Assembly: GCF_900115295.1 (NCBI RefSeq)
Contig: NZ_FOVZ01000001.1
Span: 372,001-436,000, forward strand
DNA: 64,000 bases
From: Sphingomonas sp. OK281
Lineage (GTDB): Bacteria > Pseudomonadota > Alphaproteobacteria > Sphingomonadales > Sphingomonadaceae
Reading direction: 5' to 3'
Shown here: in pieces, positions 1-10,463 of the stretch
Numbering within the stretch: position 1 is the first letter of the stretch
Layout: every line of letters starts with the position of its first letter
The notes under the pieces: model-generated
Seen by the model: the letters and a program-made list of their open reading frames with translations, nothing else
What the model was told of the DNA's origin: nothing
Databases searched by the model: none
Translations under genes and position numbers: made by a program

Positions 1-1
1 C

Positions 2-2056
2 AACAGCGGTGGCGGCGGCGGGCAGCAGATCGGGTCGACGATCGACGGCTTGCCGAACGGCGGCTCGGGCTATGGCGGCGGATCGCGCGCCAATCGGTAT
101 GTCGACGTGCTCGACCTCAAGACCGTCAACGTGTCACAAGGGACCGCCGATATCTCCTCGCGTTCCAATGAAGCGCTCGGCGCGACGCTGGATTACGTGA
201 CTTCCGATCCGACCGTGGACAGCCGGCTGCGCTTCACTGCGGCAGGGGGCGATTTCGGTGCACGCAAATTCTACGTGCGCGGCGATACCGGCACGATCGC
301 ACCGAACACCACCGCGTATATCAGCGCGTCGACCTCACGCGTCCACGACTGGATCGGCGGATCGGGCAAGACCAGCCGCGACCATATCGACGGCAAGGTA
401 CTCAGCCGCGTCGGCACGGTCGATCTGACGGGTTTCGTGTCGTACGACGATGCGGACGAGTCCGAGTTCGGATCGGTATCGCCGGCGCAGTTCGCGAGCG
501 ACCCGAACCATGACGCCTATACCGACAGCTGGACTGGGCTGCCGTATTTCGACCAGGCCTATCGCTCGACGTCGCGTGCGCTGCGGAAGAACCTGTTCGG
601 GTATCTGAAGGCGCGGACCGAAATGGGCGAAGTGAAGCTGCAGGCGGCGGGCTATTATCACCGGATGCGCGGCCGCGGCGATTTCGCACCGCCGTATCTG
701 GTCGATGTCCGCAACGATGGTGCGGGCAACCCGGAAAGCGAATATACCGGCGGTGCGACCGTGCGGGGCAGCGATGCGCTCGGCAAGATCTACTTCGTCA
801 CGCCGACCGGCGCGGCCGCGACGATGACCGCCGGGTGCGTCGGCACCAGCGGCGTGCCTGCCGAATACTCGCCGACCTGTTACGCGTCCAACGCGACGCC
901 GGTCATGTCGTACCGCCACACCCACTACAAGAACGACCGCATGGGCTTCACCAGCGACGTCGATTGGCAGCATGACTTCGGGGTGGTGCAGAACCAGTTC
1001 CGCGCGGGTTTCTGGTTCGAGCACAGCCGTGCCAACCAGCTCCGCGACTGGCACAAGGTCACCAACGCGCAGGTCGGGCCGGCCTACGACGGCACGCCGT
1101 ATTACGTCCAGTTCAGCACCGACTACGGGCTCGACGAAGTGATGTATTATGCCGAGGACGCGGTGACTTATGGTCAGCTTACTGCACGCCTTGGCGTCAA
1201 GCAGTTCTTCCTCGACCAGAGCCGTACCGAACTCCTCGGCAATCTGAGCGCGACGTCGATCCAGTCGCATTCGGATCCGTTGATCAACGCCGGCCTGACC
1301 TATGCGACACCGTTGCAGGGCATGGAGCTGTTCGCCGGCTATTCGCAGAACTTCGCGGCGATCGGCAATGGTCCACTTGGCCAGCCGCCCGAGACGATCC
1401 GCAACCTGCGACCGGAAACCGCGAACAACATCGAGATCGGGGCACGCTACAATACCGGGCGGATTCAGGCGTCGCTGACCGGCTACGACATCAAGTTCAA
1501 GAACCAGATCGTCTCGATCTCGTCGAACCTCGTCACCGGGATCGACTATCTGGAGCAGCAGGACAGCGTGTATCTGAACGTCGGCGGGGTGAAGAGCCGC
1601 GGCATCGAGGCGGCGCTGGCGTACCGCGTGCTGCCGCCGCTGACGCTGTCGGGCAGCTTCACCTACAACCACGCGACCTATATCGGCACTGGCAGTGCCG
1701 CGCAGGATGCCGACGTTGGCGTGACGCCCGGCCAGCAGGTGATCAATTCGCCGCGCACCATGTGGGTGGTCTCGGCGGACTATAAGAAGTCGTTCTTCAA
1801 GGCCGGTGTCGCCACCAAGTTCGTCGGCGACCGCAACATCGATACGCAGGGTGTAGCAAAGGCCGGCAGCTTCACGCTGGTCAGCGGCTATGTCGGTGCC
1901 GATCTGGAGGCGGTGAGTGAGCAGTTGAAGGGGGTGTCGTTCACCGTGCAGGCGACCAACCTGACCGACGAGCGCTATCTGTCGAGTGCCGATGGCGGTT
2001 CGGCGTTCCTCGGCACGCCGCGGACCGTGACCGCGTCGCTGTCGCTCGACTTCTGA
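2..2056 (+). CDS. TonB-dependent outer-membrane receptor, C-terminal part (5' end outside window)
   Basis: The reading frame is open from the first bases, so the start codon and signal peptide lie upstream of the window. What remains is the second half of a plug domain (IDGLPNGGSGYGG, then ALGATLDYVTSDP) followed by a long beta-barrel with alternating aromatic strands. It ends in SLSLDF with a terminal Phe, as outer-membrane barrel proteins do. A TDERYLSS segment close to the end resembles the TonB-receptor C-terminal box. The protein should import a scarce nutrient across the outer membrane using TonB-ExbBD energy; the substrate cannot be read from sequence. A phospholipase C gene follows 62 bp downstream on the same strand, so the two may be co-transcribed, possibly for phosphate or choline supply (inference). 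Confidence 0.9.
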   Translation, partial: NSGGGGGQQIGSTIDGLPNGGSGYGGGSRANRYVDVLDLKTVNVSQGTADISSRSNEALGATLDYVTSDPTVDSRLRFTAAGGDFGARKFYVRGDTGTIAPNTTAYISASTSRVHDWIGGSGKTSRDHIDGKVLSRVGTVDLTGFVSYDDADESEFGSVSPAQFASDPNHDAYTDSWTGLPYFDQAYRSTSRALRKNLFGYLKARTEMGEVKLQAAGYYHRMRGRGDFAPPYLVDVRNDGAGNPESEYTGGATVRGSDALGKIYFVTPTGAAATMTAGCVGTSGVPAEYSPTCYASNATPVMSYRHTHYKNDRMGFTSDVDWQHDFGVVQNQFRAGFWFEHSRANQLRDWHKVTNAQVGPAYDGTPYYVQFSTDYGLDEVMYYAEDAVTYGQLTARLGVKQFFLDQSRTELLGNLSATSIQSHSDPLINAGLTYATPLQGMELFAGYSQNFAAIGNGPLGQPPETIRNLRPETANNIEIGARYNTGRIQASLTGYDIKFKNQIVSISSNLVTGIDYLEQQDSVYLNVGGVKSRGIEAALAYRVLPPLTLSGSFTYNHATYIGTGSAAQDADVGVTPGQQVINSPRTMWVVSADYKKSFFKAGVATKFVGDRNIDTQGVAKAGSFTLVSGYVGADLEAVSEQLKGVSFTVQATNLTDERYLSSADGGSAFLGTPRTVTASLSLDF

Positions 2057-2118
2057 TCTGAAATGGGCATGGTCCGCTTACGTTTGCGGACCATGTTCTT
2101 CTCCCGTGGGGTGCCTCG

Positions 2119-4218
2119 ATGACCGATGTCTCTCGCCGTACCCTGCTCGGGGCGAGCCTTGCCGGTGCGCCATTGTCGGTGTTTCCTGCCGCGATCGCGC
2201 GAGCGGCGGCGATCGCACCGGACGTGAAGACGGGTTCGATCATGGATGTCGAGCACGTCGTGATCCTGATGCAGGAAAATCGCGGCTTCGATCATTATTT
2301 CGGGTCGCTGCGCGGCGTCCGCGGGTTTGCCGACCGGTTGCCGATCCCCGTTCCCTCGGAACTCGACGCGACCAAGCTTGCACCGGTCTGGTACCAGCGC
2401 GACCGGACCGCACCCGGCGGTGCCCGTACGGTCATGCCGTTCCACCTCGCCACCCGCACCAATTTTGACCTGATGCGGATGGAGGGCACGCCGCATAGCT
2501 GGCCCGACGCACAGCGCGGCTGGGACGAAGGGCGGATGGCGCACTGGCCCGAAGCCAAGAGCCAGCGCGCGATGGGCCATTACCGGCGCGAGGACATCCC
2601 GTTCCAGTTCGCGCTCGCCGAGGCGTTCACGGTCTGCGACGCGTATCATTGCTCGGTCCAGACCGGCACGAACACCAACCGCCTGTTCCTGTGGAGCGGG
2701 ACCAACGATCCCGGCGGCACGCTGGGCGGTCCCGCGATCGGCAATTCGCACGACAGCTTTCCCGAGGATGGCGGGAATGCCGAGCCGTACCGCTGGACGA
2801 CGGTGGTCGAGCGGTTGCAGGCAAAAGGCGTCGACTGGCGCATCTACCAGGACATGGCCGACAATTTCACCGACAACCCGCTGGTCGGCTTCGCCGCGTT
2901 CCGCGACGCGCACCAGGGTCGCGGGGACCCGGCATTGCGCGAGCGCGCGCTGACGACGCGCGGGCTCGACGTCTTGCGCGCCGACGTGCTCGCCGGACGG
3001 CTGCCGCAAGTGTCCTACGTCATCGCCACCGCGAAAGGCTCCGAGCATCCTGGCCCGTCGAGCCCTGCGCAAGGCGCCGCTTACACCGCCGAAGTGCTCG
3101 ACGCGCTGACCGCCGACCCCAAGGTCTGGGCGCGGACCGCGTTGCTCGTGATGTTCGACGAGAATGACGGCTTCTTCGATCACATGCCGCCGCCGGCGCC
3201 ACCGTCGCAGGCGGCGGACGGCACGGTGCTTGGCGGCTCGACCGTCGATCTCCAGGGCAGCTATCACCGCCATCCCAGCAAGGGCGACGCGGCGCTCGAC
3301 CTGCCCGCCTATCGTGGCCGGGCTTACGGGCTGGGCCCGCGGGTGCCGATGTACGTCGTCTCGCCATGGAGCCGGGGCGGGTGGGTCAATTCGCAGGTGT
3401 TCGATCACACCTCCGTGATCCGCTTCCTCGAACGTCGGTTCGACTTCCACGAACCCAATATCGCACCGTGGCGACGGGCCGTGTGCGGCGACCTGACCTC
3501 GGCGTTCGATTTCACCGCCGCAGACCCTGCGCCGTTCGCTGCCATGCCCGATCCGCGCGCCGACGCCGTCAGGGCGGCGGCGATCCCCAAGCAGATCAGC
3601 CTCCAAGCGCCGGCCGGTTCGGCTTTCCCTTGGCAGGAACCCGGCATTCGCCGCGCCCGCCCGCTCCCTTATGCGCTGACCGTCGGCGATACGATCGCCG
3701 ATGGCGCGATCCAGCTTCGGTTCGCCGCCGACGGCGCGCAGGCCGCGGTGTTCCACGTCTATGATCGGACCGACCTGACCCAGGCGCCGCGCCGCTTCAC
3801 GGTCGAACCCGGACGTGCGTTAGATGGGCGCTGGGGGTTCGATGACGAAGGGCGCTACGATCTCTGGGCGATAGGCCCGAACGGGTTCCTCCGACACTTT
3901 ATGGGACACCGGGATGACCCGGAACTGGTATCCGGTTTGGTATGGCGCGGTACCACCACCGAGATGGCGTTGCTCCTCCCCGACGGGCACCGCACCCATA
4001 AGCTGGTGGCGCGCGCCGAACGCGTCGGCGCGAAGACTTTGGTGACGCCGTTGAACGGGGCGCAGCATAGCTGGGCGCTGGGCAGGAGTCATGGATGGTA
4101 CGACATCACGGTCATCGCGGCGACCGTCCCGAATTACCGGCGCCGGGTATCAGGGCGGATCGACGCCCCCGGCGGCATCACGTGCAGCGATCCGTTCGAC
4201 GCGTCTAGGCCAGTCTGA
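2119..4218 (+). CDS. Phosphocholine-type phospholipase C, Tat-exported
   Basis: This 699-residue protein would hydrolyse phosphatidylcholine or sphingomyelin-like lipids in the periplasm or outside the cell. The N-terminus carries a twin-arginine motif (SRRTLLGASLAG, residues 5-16) followed by a hydrophobic stretch and an Ala-rich cleavage region, so folded export by Tat is expected. The family signature EHVVILMQENRGFDHYFG is at about residues 45-62, and a second acidic motif, MFDENDGFFDHMPPP, is in the middle. The C-terminal 200 residues have the beta-rich layout of the two C-terminal domains (DUF756-like) of bacterial PLC enzymes. Length matches the family norm of about 700. The ATG at 2119 is preceded by a GGGG-rich stretch that can serve as ribosome binding site. 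Exact lipid preference is not determinable here. Confidence 0.92.
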   Translation: MTDVSRRTLLGASLAGAPLSVFPAAIARAAAIAPDVKTGSIMDVEHVVILMQENRGFDHYFGSLRGVRGFADRLPIPVPSELDATKLAPVWYQRDRTAPGGARTVMPFHLATRTNFDLMRMEGTPHSWPDAQRGWDEGRMAHWPEAKSQRAMGHYRREDIPFQFALAEAFTVCDAYHCSVQTGTNTNRLFLWSGTNDPGGTLGGPAIGNSHDSFPEDGGNAEPYRWTTVVERLQAKGVDWRIYQDMADNFTDNPLVGFAAFRDAHQGRGDPALRERALTTRGLDVLRADVLAGRLPQVSYVIATAKGSEHPGPSSPAQGAAYTAEVLDALTADPKVWARTALLVMFDENDGFFDHMPPPAPPSQAADGTVLGGSTVDLQGSYHRHPSKGDAALDLPAYRGRAYGLGPRVPMYVVSPWSRGGWVNSQVFDHTSVIRFLERRFDFHEPNIAPWRRAVCGDLTSAFDFTAADPAPFAAMPDPRADAVRAAAIPKQISLQAPAGSAFPWQEPGIRRARPLPYALTVGDTIADGAIQLRFAADGAQAAVFHVYDRTDLTQAPRRFTVEPGRALDGRWGFDDEGRYDLWAIGPNGFLRHFMGHRDDPELVSGLVWRGTTTEMALLLPDGHRTHKLVARAERVGAKTLVTPLNGAQHSWALGRSHGWYDITVIAATVPNYRRRVSGRIDAPGGITCSDPFDASRPV

Positions 4219-4588
4219 TCGTCGCCGATTGGTCTTGACGAGAACCTGGGGTCCGTTTCGCCGCCAGCATCGAGGAGCGACGCAGACCTGCTTGGTCCGG
4301 GTTGCGAATGCCTGTCGTTGATTTGGCTATCAAGCGCACGATCGACCAAGCGCACGATCGACGCTCTCAAACGGCTCGACCGGCCGATGCGATGACCTGA
4401 ATGACTAGCAGACGTTGGGACATGGCCGACAGGCGTGCATCGCCAGGCGTGGGTCGTGTCTGACCGAAGATCGAGCATATCAGGCCTCATGCGGCCGCAC
4501 GCCTTTGCAAACGGCCACGCCCGAACTCGACGGCAGGTGACTGTCCCGGTCGTGTAAGAATACCGGTCTAAGCGGCCTAGCATGGCTT
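4219..4588. other. Intergenic region upstream of the ECF sigma gene, with a 16-bp tandem duplication
   Basis: No convincing gene is present in this 370-bp gap. Positions 4331-4346 and 4347-4362 are two perfect head-to-tail copies of CAAGCGCACGATCGAC. The promoter of the sigma/FecR pair should lie in the right half, but no clear -35/-10 pair could be chosen. Confidence 0.5.
4331..4362. repeat. Two perfect tandem copies of a 16-bp unit
   Basis: The unit CAAGCGCACGATCGAC occurs twice with no spacer and contains the short palindrome CGATCG. With only two copies it may be a simple duplication or a tandem regulator site. Confidence 0.6.
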
Positions 4589-5173
4589 ATGGAGCATGTG
4601 TTGAGCTGGCTGCGTGACATCGATCGCTGGTTTCTCGCGGAGGTGCTGCCGCATGCACCGGCCTATCGGGCGAAGGCAGCGTACCTGTGCGGCCGCGATA
4701 ATGCCGAGGATCTGGTCCAGGACGCCTATGCGCGGGTGCTGAAGACGCCGGACTATCGCGCGATCGTCACGCCGCGCGGCTTCGTCCTCACGATCGTGCA
4801 CAATCTCGCGCTCGAACGCCTGCGACGGGCGAACGTGGTGCGGATCGACGCGTTCGTGTCGCTCGACATGCTCGGTGTCGCGGACCCGGCGCCGGATGCC
4901 TTTGCGATCGCGTCGGGGCGATCCGAGCTGAAACGCCTGCTCGACTTGATCGACGCGCTGCCCGCGCAATGCTCGCGCGTCCTGCACATGCGCAAGGTCC
5001 AGGGCATGCCGCCGGCCGACATTGCAGATGCGCTTTGCATATCGGTCTCGACCGTGGAACAGCATATCGCTAAGGGGCTCGCCCTCATCACGAAAGCCCG
5101 GCGCGATAGCGAAGCCCAGGTGGAGAAAGCGTGTCCGGCCATACTGACATCCCGCAGCGTCATGCCGACCTGA
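4589..5173 (+). CDS. FecI-like ECF RNA polymerase sigma factor
   Basis: The 194-residue protein has the two-domain layout of ECF sigma factors. Region 2 is at about residues 25-85 (AEDLVQDAYARVL, then PRGFVLTIVHNLALERLRR). Region 4 is at about residues 105-170, with a helix-turn-helix reading MPPADIADALCISVSTVEQH. It should direct RNA polymerase to a small iron- or nutrient-uptake regulon once released by FecR. The next gene overlaps by 43 bp and encodes the FecR partner; the receptor after that carries an STN signalling domain. This is the standard FecI-FecR-FecA arrangement for cell-surface signalling. The ATG at 4589 gives a normal N-terminus for the family. Confidence 0.92.
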   Translation: MEHVLSWLRDIDRWFLAEVLPHAPAYRAKAAYLCGRDNAEDLVQDAYARVLKTPDYRAIVTPRGFVLTIVHNLALERLRRANVVRIDAFVSLDMLGVADPAPDAFAIASGRSELKRLLDLIDALPAQCSRVLHMRKVQGMPPADIADALCISVSTVEQHIAKGLALITKARRDSEAQVEKACPAILTSRSVMPT

Positions 5174-6078
5174 CCGACGAGGCTGCCGGCTGGCTGGCCG
5201 CGCTCGACGCGGGATCGGCGGATGTCGCGGCATTCGAGGCTTGGCGAAACGCCGATATCCGTCATGCCGTGGCCTTTGCAGAGGTCGCCGGCACGTGGCG
5301 CGATCTCGATGGACTGCGCGGCGCACGGCGCGAGAGCGGGCATTCGCCTGAAACGCAGCCCGTACCGAAAGCCGCTGCACGGCCGAATCGACGCCAGATC
5401 CTGCGCGCCACCGGCTCGATCGTAGGCGTTGCGGCGGTCGGCGGAGGCATCGCCTACCGCGCTGCTGCGCGCGATATGGCGGAGACCCGGGTCGGCCAGC
5501 GTATAACGGTCGCGGTGACGCCCGGCATCTCGCTCGATCTCAATACCGATAGCCGCGTCTACTGGCGGACGGGCGCGCCTGCGCGACTCTGGCTCGACCG
5601 CGGTGAGATCGCGGTTCGGCTGGCGGCCGACCATCGTCTGCAATTGCTGACGCCGGGGGGGCAGTTCGGGCTTGATCCCGGTGCGTACAATGTCCGGCTC
5701 CGCGGCGCGGGTTGCGAACTGGCCGTGCTGGCGGGTGGCATTTCCGATGGCGCCACCACGCGCATCGGTTCGGGCGAGGTCGCACTCGTCACGGCAGGGC
5801 AGGTCAGCATCCAGGCGCGTGACGATATCGGCGGGGTCACCGCGTGGCAGCACGACACGCTGGTGCTCAACGGCGAAAGCCTCGACTATGCGGTCGCGGA
5901 AATGAACCGGTATCTGCCGAACAAGATCGTGATCGGCGACCCCGCGCTGTCGCGGGTCCGGGTCGGCGGCAGTTTCGCGACCACCAGGCCGGCGGAATTC
6001 CTGCGCGCACTGCGCAGTTCGTTCGGCATCCGCGCGACCGCCGGCCCGTCCGGAGGAATAGTCCTGACCCGCGCGTAG
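5131..6078 (+). CDS. FecR-family anti-sigma / signal-transducing membrane protein
   Basis: The 315-residue protein has an N-terminal cytoplasmic domain (LTDEAAGWLAALD and AFEAWRNADIRHAVAF) that binds the sigma factor. One membrane segment follows at about residues 95-112 (SIVGVAAVGGGIAYRAA), and then a periplasmic FecR domain with GISLDLNTDSRVYW and ARLWLDRGEIAVRL. The C-terminal LDYAVAEMNRYLP/FLRALRSSFGI part is the region that contacts the receptor's STN domain. The start is GTG at 5131, with GGAGAA a few bases upstream; it lies inside the sigma gene, so translation is probably coupled. It should hold the sigma factor inactive until the receptor reports a bound ligand. Confidence 0.9.
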   Translation: MSGHTDIPQRHADLTDEAAGWLAALDAGSADVAAFEAWRNADIRHAVAFAEVAGTWRDLDGLRGARRESGHSPETQPVPKAAARPNRRQILRATGSIVGVAAVGGGIAYRAAARDMAETRVGQRITVAVTPGISLDLNTDSRVYWRTGAPARLWLDRGEIAVRLAADHRLQLLTPGGQFGLDPGAYNVRLRGAGCELAVLAGGISDGATTRIGSGEVALVTAGQVSIQARDDIGGVTAWQHDTLVLNGESLDYAVAEMNRYLPNKIVIGDPALSRVRVGGSFATTRPAEFLRALRSSFGIRATAGPSGGIVLTRA

Positions 6079-6158
6079 AAGTTTATTTTCGCGGTCGATG
6101 GCGGTTTGTCCGCGCTCATCCATCCCTGCACCGACACACGGTTCGATGCGGGGATTAC

Positions 6159-8653
6159 ATGTTCAAGTTTTTGACGACGACGGCCATCGTGGCGATGGCG
6201 ATACCCGTTGCCGCCAACGCGCAGGCTCAGGCGCCACGCGTCGTCTTCGACATCAAGGCGTCGGACACGGCAACCGCACTCAACGCGTTCGCCCGGCAGG
6301 CCGGCGTACATGTCAGCTTTCCCTACGATGCCGTCGCCAATCGTCGCGCGGCTGCGTTGCGCGGTCGGTTCACGCGCGACGAGGCGCTGCGCCGTCTGAT
6401 CGCCGGGCAGGGGCTGATGATCGCCGAAGAGACTCCCTCGATGATCGCGCTGAAGGTCATTCCCGTCGAAACGCCGCAGGTTTCCCAGAAACCGCGGCCA
6501 CCGATACCGCGGGGCAGGATATCGTCGTGCTCGGCCAGGGCCAGTCGCGCCAGGTGCAGACGGTGTCGGCCAAGGCGATGGCGAAACTGACGGGTGGCAC
6601 GTCGCCGTTGCGTTCGCTCGGCCGACTGTCCGGCGTGAACTTCGACTCCTCCGACGCACACGGCACGTATGAGGCCGCGACGCAACTGTCGATCCGCGGC
6701 TTCCTCACCGACCAGATGGGCTTCACGCTCGACGGCGTGCCGCTCGGCAACATGCAGTACCGCAACAACAACGGCCTTTCGATCAACCGGGCGCTGCTCA
6801 GCGAGAACAACGGCGCGGCGACGCTTTCGCAGGGTAGCGGCGCGCTAGGCACCGCATCGACCAGCAACATCGGCGGCACGGTCGACTTCACGTCGATCGA
6901 TCCCACCGACAAGCTCGGCATCGATCTGGAGCAAAGCTACGGCAGTGCCGGATCGTGGCGCAGCTTCGTGCGGGTCAACACCGGCGACTTGCCGTGGGGC
7001 GGGCGGCTGGCGGTGTCGTATGCGCACGACCGGCAGGGCAAGTGGCGCGGCTGGGGCAAGCAGGTGCAGGACCAGATCAATGCGAAATACGTCCAGCCGC
7101 TGGGCGACGCGGTCAAGTCGACCACGTTCCTCGACCTGATCGACCGGCGCGAGGACGATTACAACGACGTCTCGCTCGCTCGCCTCAAGACCTATGGCTA
7201 CGGGTTCGACAACATCCGGGATTTCGCGCTGACCGAGCAACTGGCCACGATCGTCCAGAACGGCGGCACCCCGCCGGCACCGTTCGCGGCGGCGGACGAT
7301 ACGATCTACCAGGGCGGCGGCGTACGGCGCGATCTGCTGGCGTACGAAAAGCTCGACTATGCGCTCGGGCCGCGGCTGACCGGTTTCACGACGGCCTACA
7401 TCCATCTCGACAAGGGCATCGGCACCTATGCCAGCCCGTACGATGCGACGCCCGCGGCGTTTGGCGGCTCGCCCGTCTCGGTGTCCGCTCTCCGCTACGC
7501 GATCAACCGCAAGGGCGTGATCTCGCGCCTCAAGTTCGCCGCCGGCGATCACAAGATCGAAGGGGGTATCTGGTACGAACGCAATGCCTTCGATCAGGGC
7601 TCGTATCTCTACGGCCTGCAAGAAGGCGTGACGCCGAGCGATTTCCAGCAATTCTACACGAACCCGTTCAAGACCAATTTCTACAACGAGTACGTCACGA
7701 ACACCGTCCAGCTCGACATCAGCGACACCTGGCAAGCCACCAGCGCGCTGCGGCTGAACGCAGGCGTCAAGGGACTGGTCTCTACCAACCGTGCGCACAG
7801 CGTGATCAGCACCAAGCCGATCGACGGTTCGATCCAAGCCAAGAACTGGTTCCTGCCGACCGTGGGCGCACTCTATACGTTGGACGGCGAGAACGAACTG
7901 TTCGCGGATTATACGCGCAACATGGCGGCGTTCGTCGCGTCGACCTCGAGCGGCCCGTTTTCGAGCAGCTCGCAGGCCGGGTTCGATTTCATCCGAAGCG
8001 ACCTCAAGCCGGAGATGACCAACACGTTCGAGGCCGGTTATCGCTTCCACGATCGTAATCTGCAGCTCTCGCTGACCGGCTATTACGTGAAGTTCTCCAA
8101 CCGCCTGCTCGCCTCGTCGATCAGCGCGACCATCGTCGGCAACCAGAACGTGCTCCAGAACGTCGGCGGCGTCTCGTCGCGGGGCGCCGAAGCGGCCGCC
8201 AACTGGAAATTTGCGCGCGGCTGGTCGCTCTACGGCAGCTATGCCTATAACGACGCGACCTATGACGACGATGTCCAGCCGCTCGGCGGCGCGGTCGTCG
8301 CCACCAAGGGCAAGCAGGTCGTCGCGTCACCCAGGAATGTCGGCACTGCCGAGCTCAACTACGACGACGGCACGGTTTGGGGCGGGGTCAGCGCGCATTA
8401 TCGCAGCGCCCGCTATTACAGCTATCTCAACGACGCGAAGCTGCCCGGCGCGGTGAACGTCAACCTGTCGGCAGGCTATCGCTTCAACCGCATGTTCGAC
8501 GTCCAGTTCAACCTGACGAACGTGTTCGACAAGAAATACATCGCCTCCACGGGGACCGCCGGTTTCGTCACCTCGGATCCGAACGGCACCTACACGACGC
8601 TGCAAACCGCCGCCCCGCGCCAGGTGTTCGGCACCGTTCGCGTCCACTTTTGA
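6159..8653 (+). pseudogene. STN-domain TonB-dependent receptor (FecA type), interrupted by a frameshift
   Basis: The ATG at 6159 starts a clean signal peptide (MFKFLTTTAIVAMAIPVAANAQ) and an STN domain (FDIKASDTATALNAFARQAG, up to about residue 105). This frame stops at 6590. The plug domain begins in another frame at about 6495 (DTAGQDIVVLGQGQ) and continues through a full barrel to a terminal VRVHF at 8653. The two halves fit together if one base is missing, or read twice, near 6480-6495. Without the signal peptide the barrel cannot be exported, so as written the receptor is broken. Causes to separate are a real mutation, a sequencing error in a GC-rich stretch, or frameshifting; no canonical X-XXY-YYZ slippery site is present. 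It follows its FecI/FecR pair by 80 bp and is the expected signal receptor. Confidence 0.85.
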
Positions 8654-8708
8654 GCGTCGCCGCCGCGCTACGGCAATTGTCCTTCGTCCTCATCTCGATA
8701 GGTGCCTT

Positions 8709-9647
8709 TTGGAACGTCGCAATCTTCTGAAGCTCTCGCTCGGTGTGCCGCTGGTCGCCCTGGCGGCGCGCGCCGTGGCGGCCACGGCAACGCCCGCGCG
8801 CGCTGGCGACAGCTTCAGCTTCGCGTTCGTGGGCGATTGCCACATTCGGCCGGAACTGGGCGCGGATCGCGCCTGTGCGCAGTGCTTCGAACAGATCTCC
8901 GCGTCGCCCGTCGATTTCGTGATCCTAGGCGGCGACCATGTCGAGGATGCGCTCGAAACGGGACGTGCGCGCGCGACGCTGCTGATGGATCTGTACCAGC
9001 GCACCGAACGCGCACACCTGCGCAAGCCCGTGCATCACGTCATCGGCAACCACGATTGCCTGGGCGTCTTCCCCAAGAGCGGTATCGATCCGTCCGCACC
9101 CGATTACGGCAAGCAATTCTACATCGATCGCTTCGGACCGCGTTATTACGCCTTCGATCACAAGGGCGTGCATTTCGTCGTGCTGGACTCGATCGGCCTG
9201 ACCGCCGACCGGAACTACGAAGGCCGCGTCGACGCCGCGCAACTGGCATGGCTGCGCGCCGATCTCGGCGCCCAGCAAAAGGGCACGCGTATTGTCGTGG
9301 TGACGCACATTCCGCTCGTCACGGCGATGCAATGCTACGAGCCCGAGTCCTGGCTCGACACCCCGCACAACTGGACCTTCGTCGTCAACGGCCGGGAGGT
9401 GCTGCGCATTCTGCGGGACCATGACGTATTGGCGGTGCTTCAAGCGCACAGCCATGTCTACGAGCGGATCGAGCTCGACGGGATATCCTTCAGCACGACG
9501 GGTGCCGTCGCCGGCGCGGACTGGCGCGGATCGTTCCTGGGCACGCCGGAAGGCTACACCGACATCACGATCTCCGGCCGTAAGGTTGAGAGCCGGTACA
9601 GGACCTATGGCTTCACCAGTGTCGATCGACAGGATGTGCCCATCTAG
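8709..9647 (+). CDS. Secreted calcineurin-like metallophosphoesterase
   Basis: The 312-residue protein has the five metal-binding blocks of the calcineurin-like fold in order: FVGDCHI (about residue 40), GGDHVED (75), GNHDCLG (115), VVTHIPL (200) and AHSHVYER (250). The family should hydrolyse a phosphomonoester or phosphodiester; the substrate is unknown. The N-terminus MERRNLLKLSLGVPLVALAA contains a twin-arginine-like RRNLLKL and a hydrophobic core, so export by Tat or Sec is likely. The start is TTG at 8709, preceded by AGGTG five bases away; no better start exists before the previous gene. It lies 55 bp after the receptor on the same strand. A TonB receptor followed by a phosphoesterase suggests scavenging of a phosphorylated substrate (inference). 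Confidence 0.85.
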   Translation: MERRNLLKLSLGVPLVALAARAVAATATPARAGDSFSFAFVGDCHIRPELGADRACAQCFEQISASPVDFVILGGDHVEDALETGRARATLLMDLYQRTERAHLRKPVHHVIGNHDCLGVFPKSGIDPSAPDYGKQFYIDRFGPRYYAFDHKGVHFVVLDSIGLTADRNYEGRVDAAQLAWLRADLGAQQKGTRIVVVTHIPLVTAMQCYEPESWLDTPHNWTFVVNGREVLRILRDHDVLAVLQAHSHVYERIELDGISFSTTGAVAGADWRGSFLGTPEGYTDITISGRKVESRYRTYGFTSVDRQDVPI

Positions 9648-10463
9648 GCCAATGTGCGAAATGGTATGTCGGCGTTATCAACTTGCCGTCCGGATGCCGC
9701 GGGGCCCAGACTTCGACCTGGCCTGGAGACGCAGGGATTTTATAACCGGACGCAACTGCACCCTGAGTCGAAGTCGTGCGCACCGACTGTCGTAATCGAT
9801 CGGATGCAGCCGCGGGAAGCCTTCTCGAGGCATAGCATCGGGGGCGACTCGAACTTGAATTTATGCGCAGGGGTTATCGGACAAATACTCTTGGGCCGTC
9901 AGCGATTACGGGGTTCCCTCATCAACTCCGATACGCGCCCAGCTGGTCGGCGCATATGCCTTGGGAACCGAATGTAGCGGACGTGGAGTTCGCGGTGCGT
10001 ACTCCGTGGTTGCCCCAAACTGTCGCAATTACTGAGCGTACCAGGATGGATTGTACCAATCCACTTCCTTGCAACCCGAGTTCGCGGCCTGGTTTGTCGT
10101 GGGCGCAGGCTCCAAACGCCGCGCCCGCCTTTACTGCCCGGACAGGCACGGCGCGATCTTCCTCCGGTGAATTGTGTATGATGATAGCCCTACCAGTACG
10201 ACTCTTGCTGCGGTTCCCGTTCTCGCGGCGCGAGGCTGAACGAGGGGTACAAAACGCGGCGTCAGCATAATCAACAGGGGGGCGTCGCAAATAGTGTCGT
10301 TGCAGCATCTAGGACAGCAGTCCTTACTAGCTCGTGGCAACTACTAGATACCGAAAGAACCGATCCAGACGGCGCCATTCCAAGAAGTAGTTCGCGCGCC
10401 ATACCGGACGGGTTGCTTCGGTGGGTCCGCCACGGCGACGCGGCGTCTGGCGAAGGTATCGAA
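9648..10463. other. Gene-free stretch of about 0.8 kb
   Basis: Open frames here (for example 9863-10270 plus, 9922-10308 minus) have no recognisable domain, no good ribosome binding site and a low-complexity composition. Base composition drops towards the right end. It may be decayed coding sequence or an untranslated regulatory region for the large receptor gene downstream. Nothing more specific can be supported. Confidence 0.45.

Noticed and set aside
1975..3756. 593-codon minus-strand frame opposite the phospholipase C gene
   Set aside because: High-GC shadow of the phospholipase frame; Arg/Ala-rich with no domain.
4753..6123. 456-codon minus-strand frame opposite sigma/FecR
   Set aside because: The plus strand carries two well-supported genes; this frame has no family features.
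6475..6500. Programmed -1 frameshift site in the STN receptor
   Set aside because: No X-XXY-YYZ heptamer fits the codon phase there, so a mutation or sequence error is more likely.
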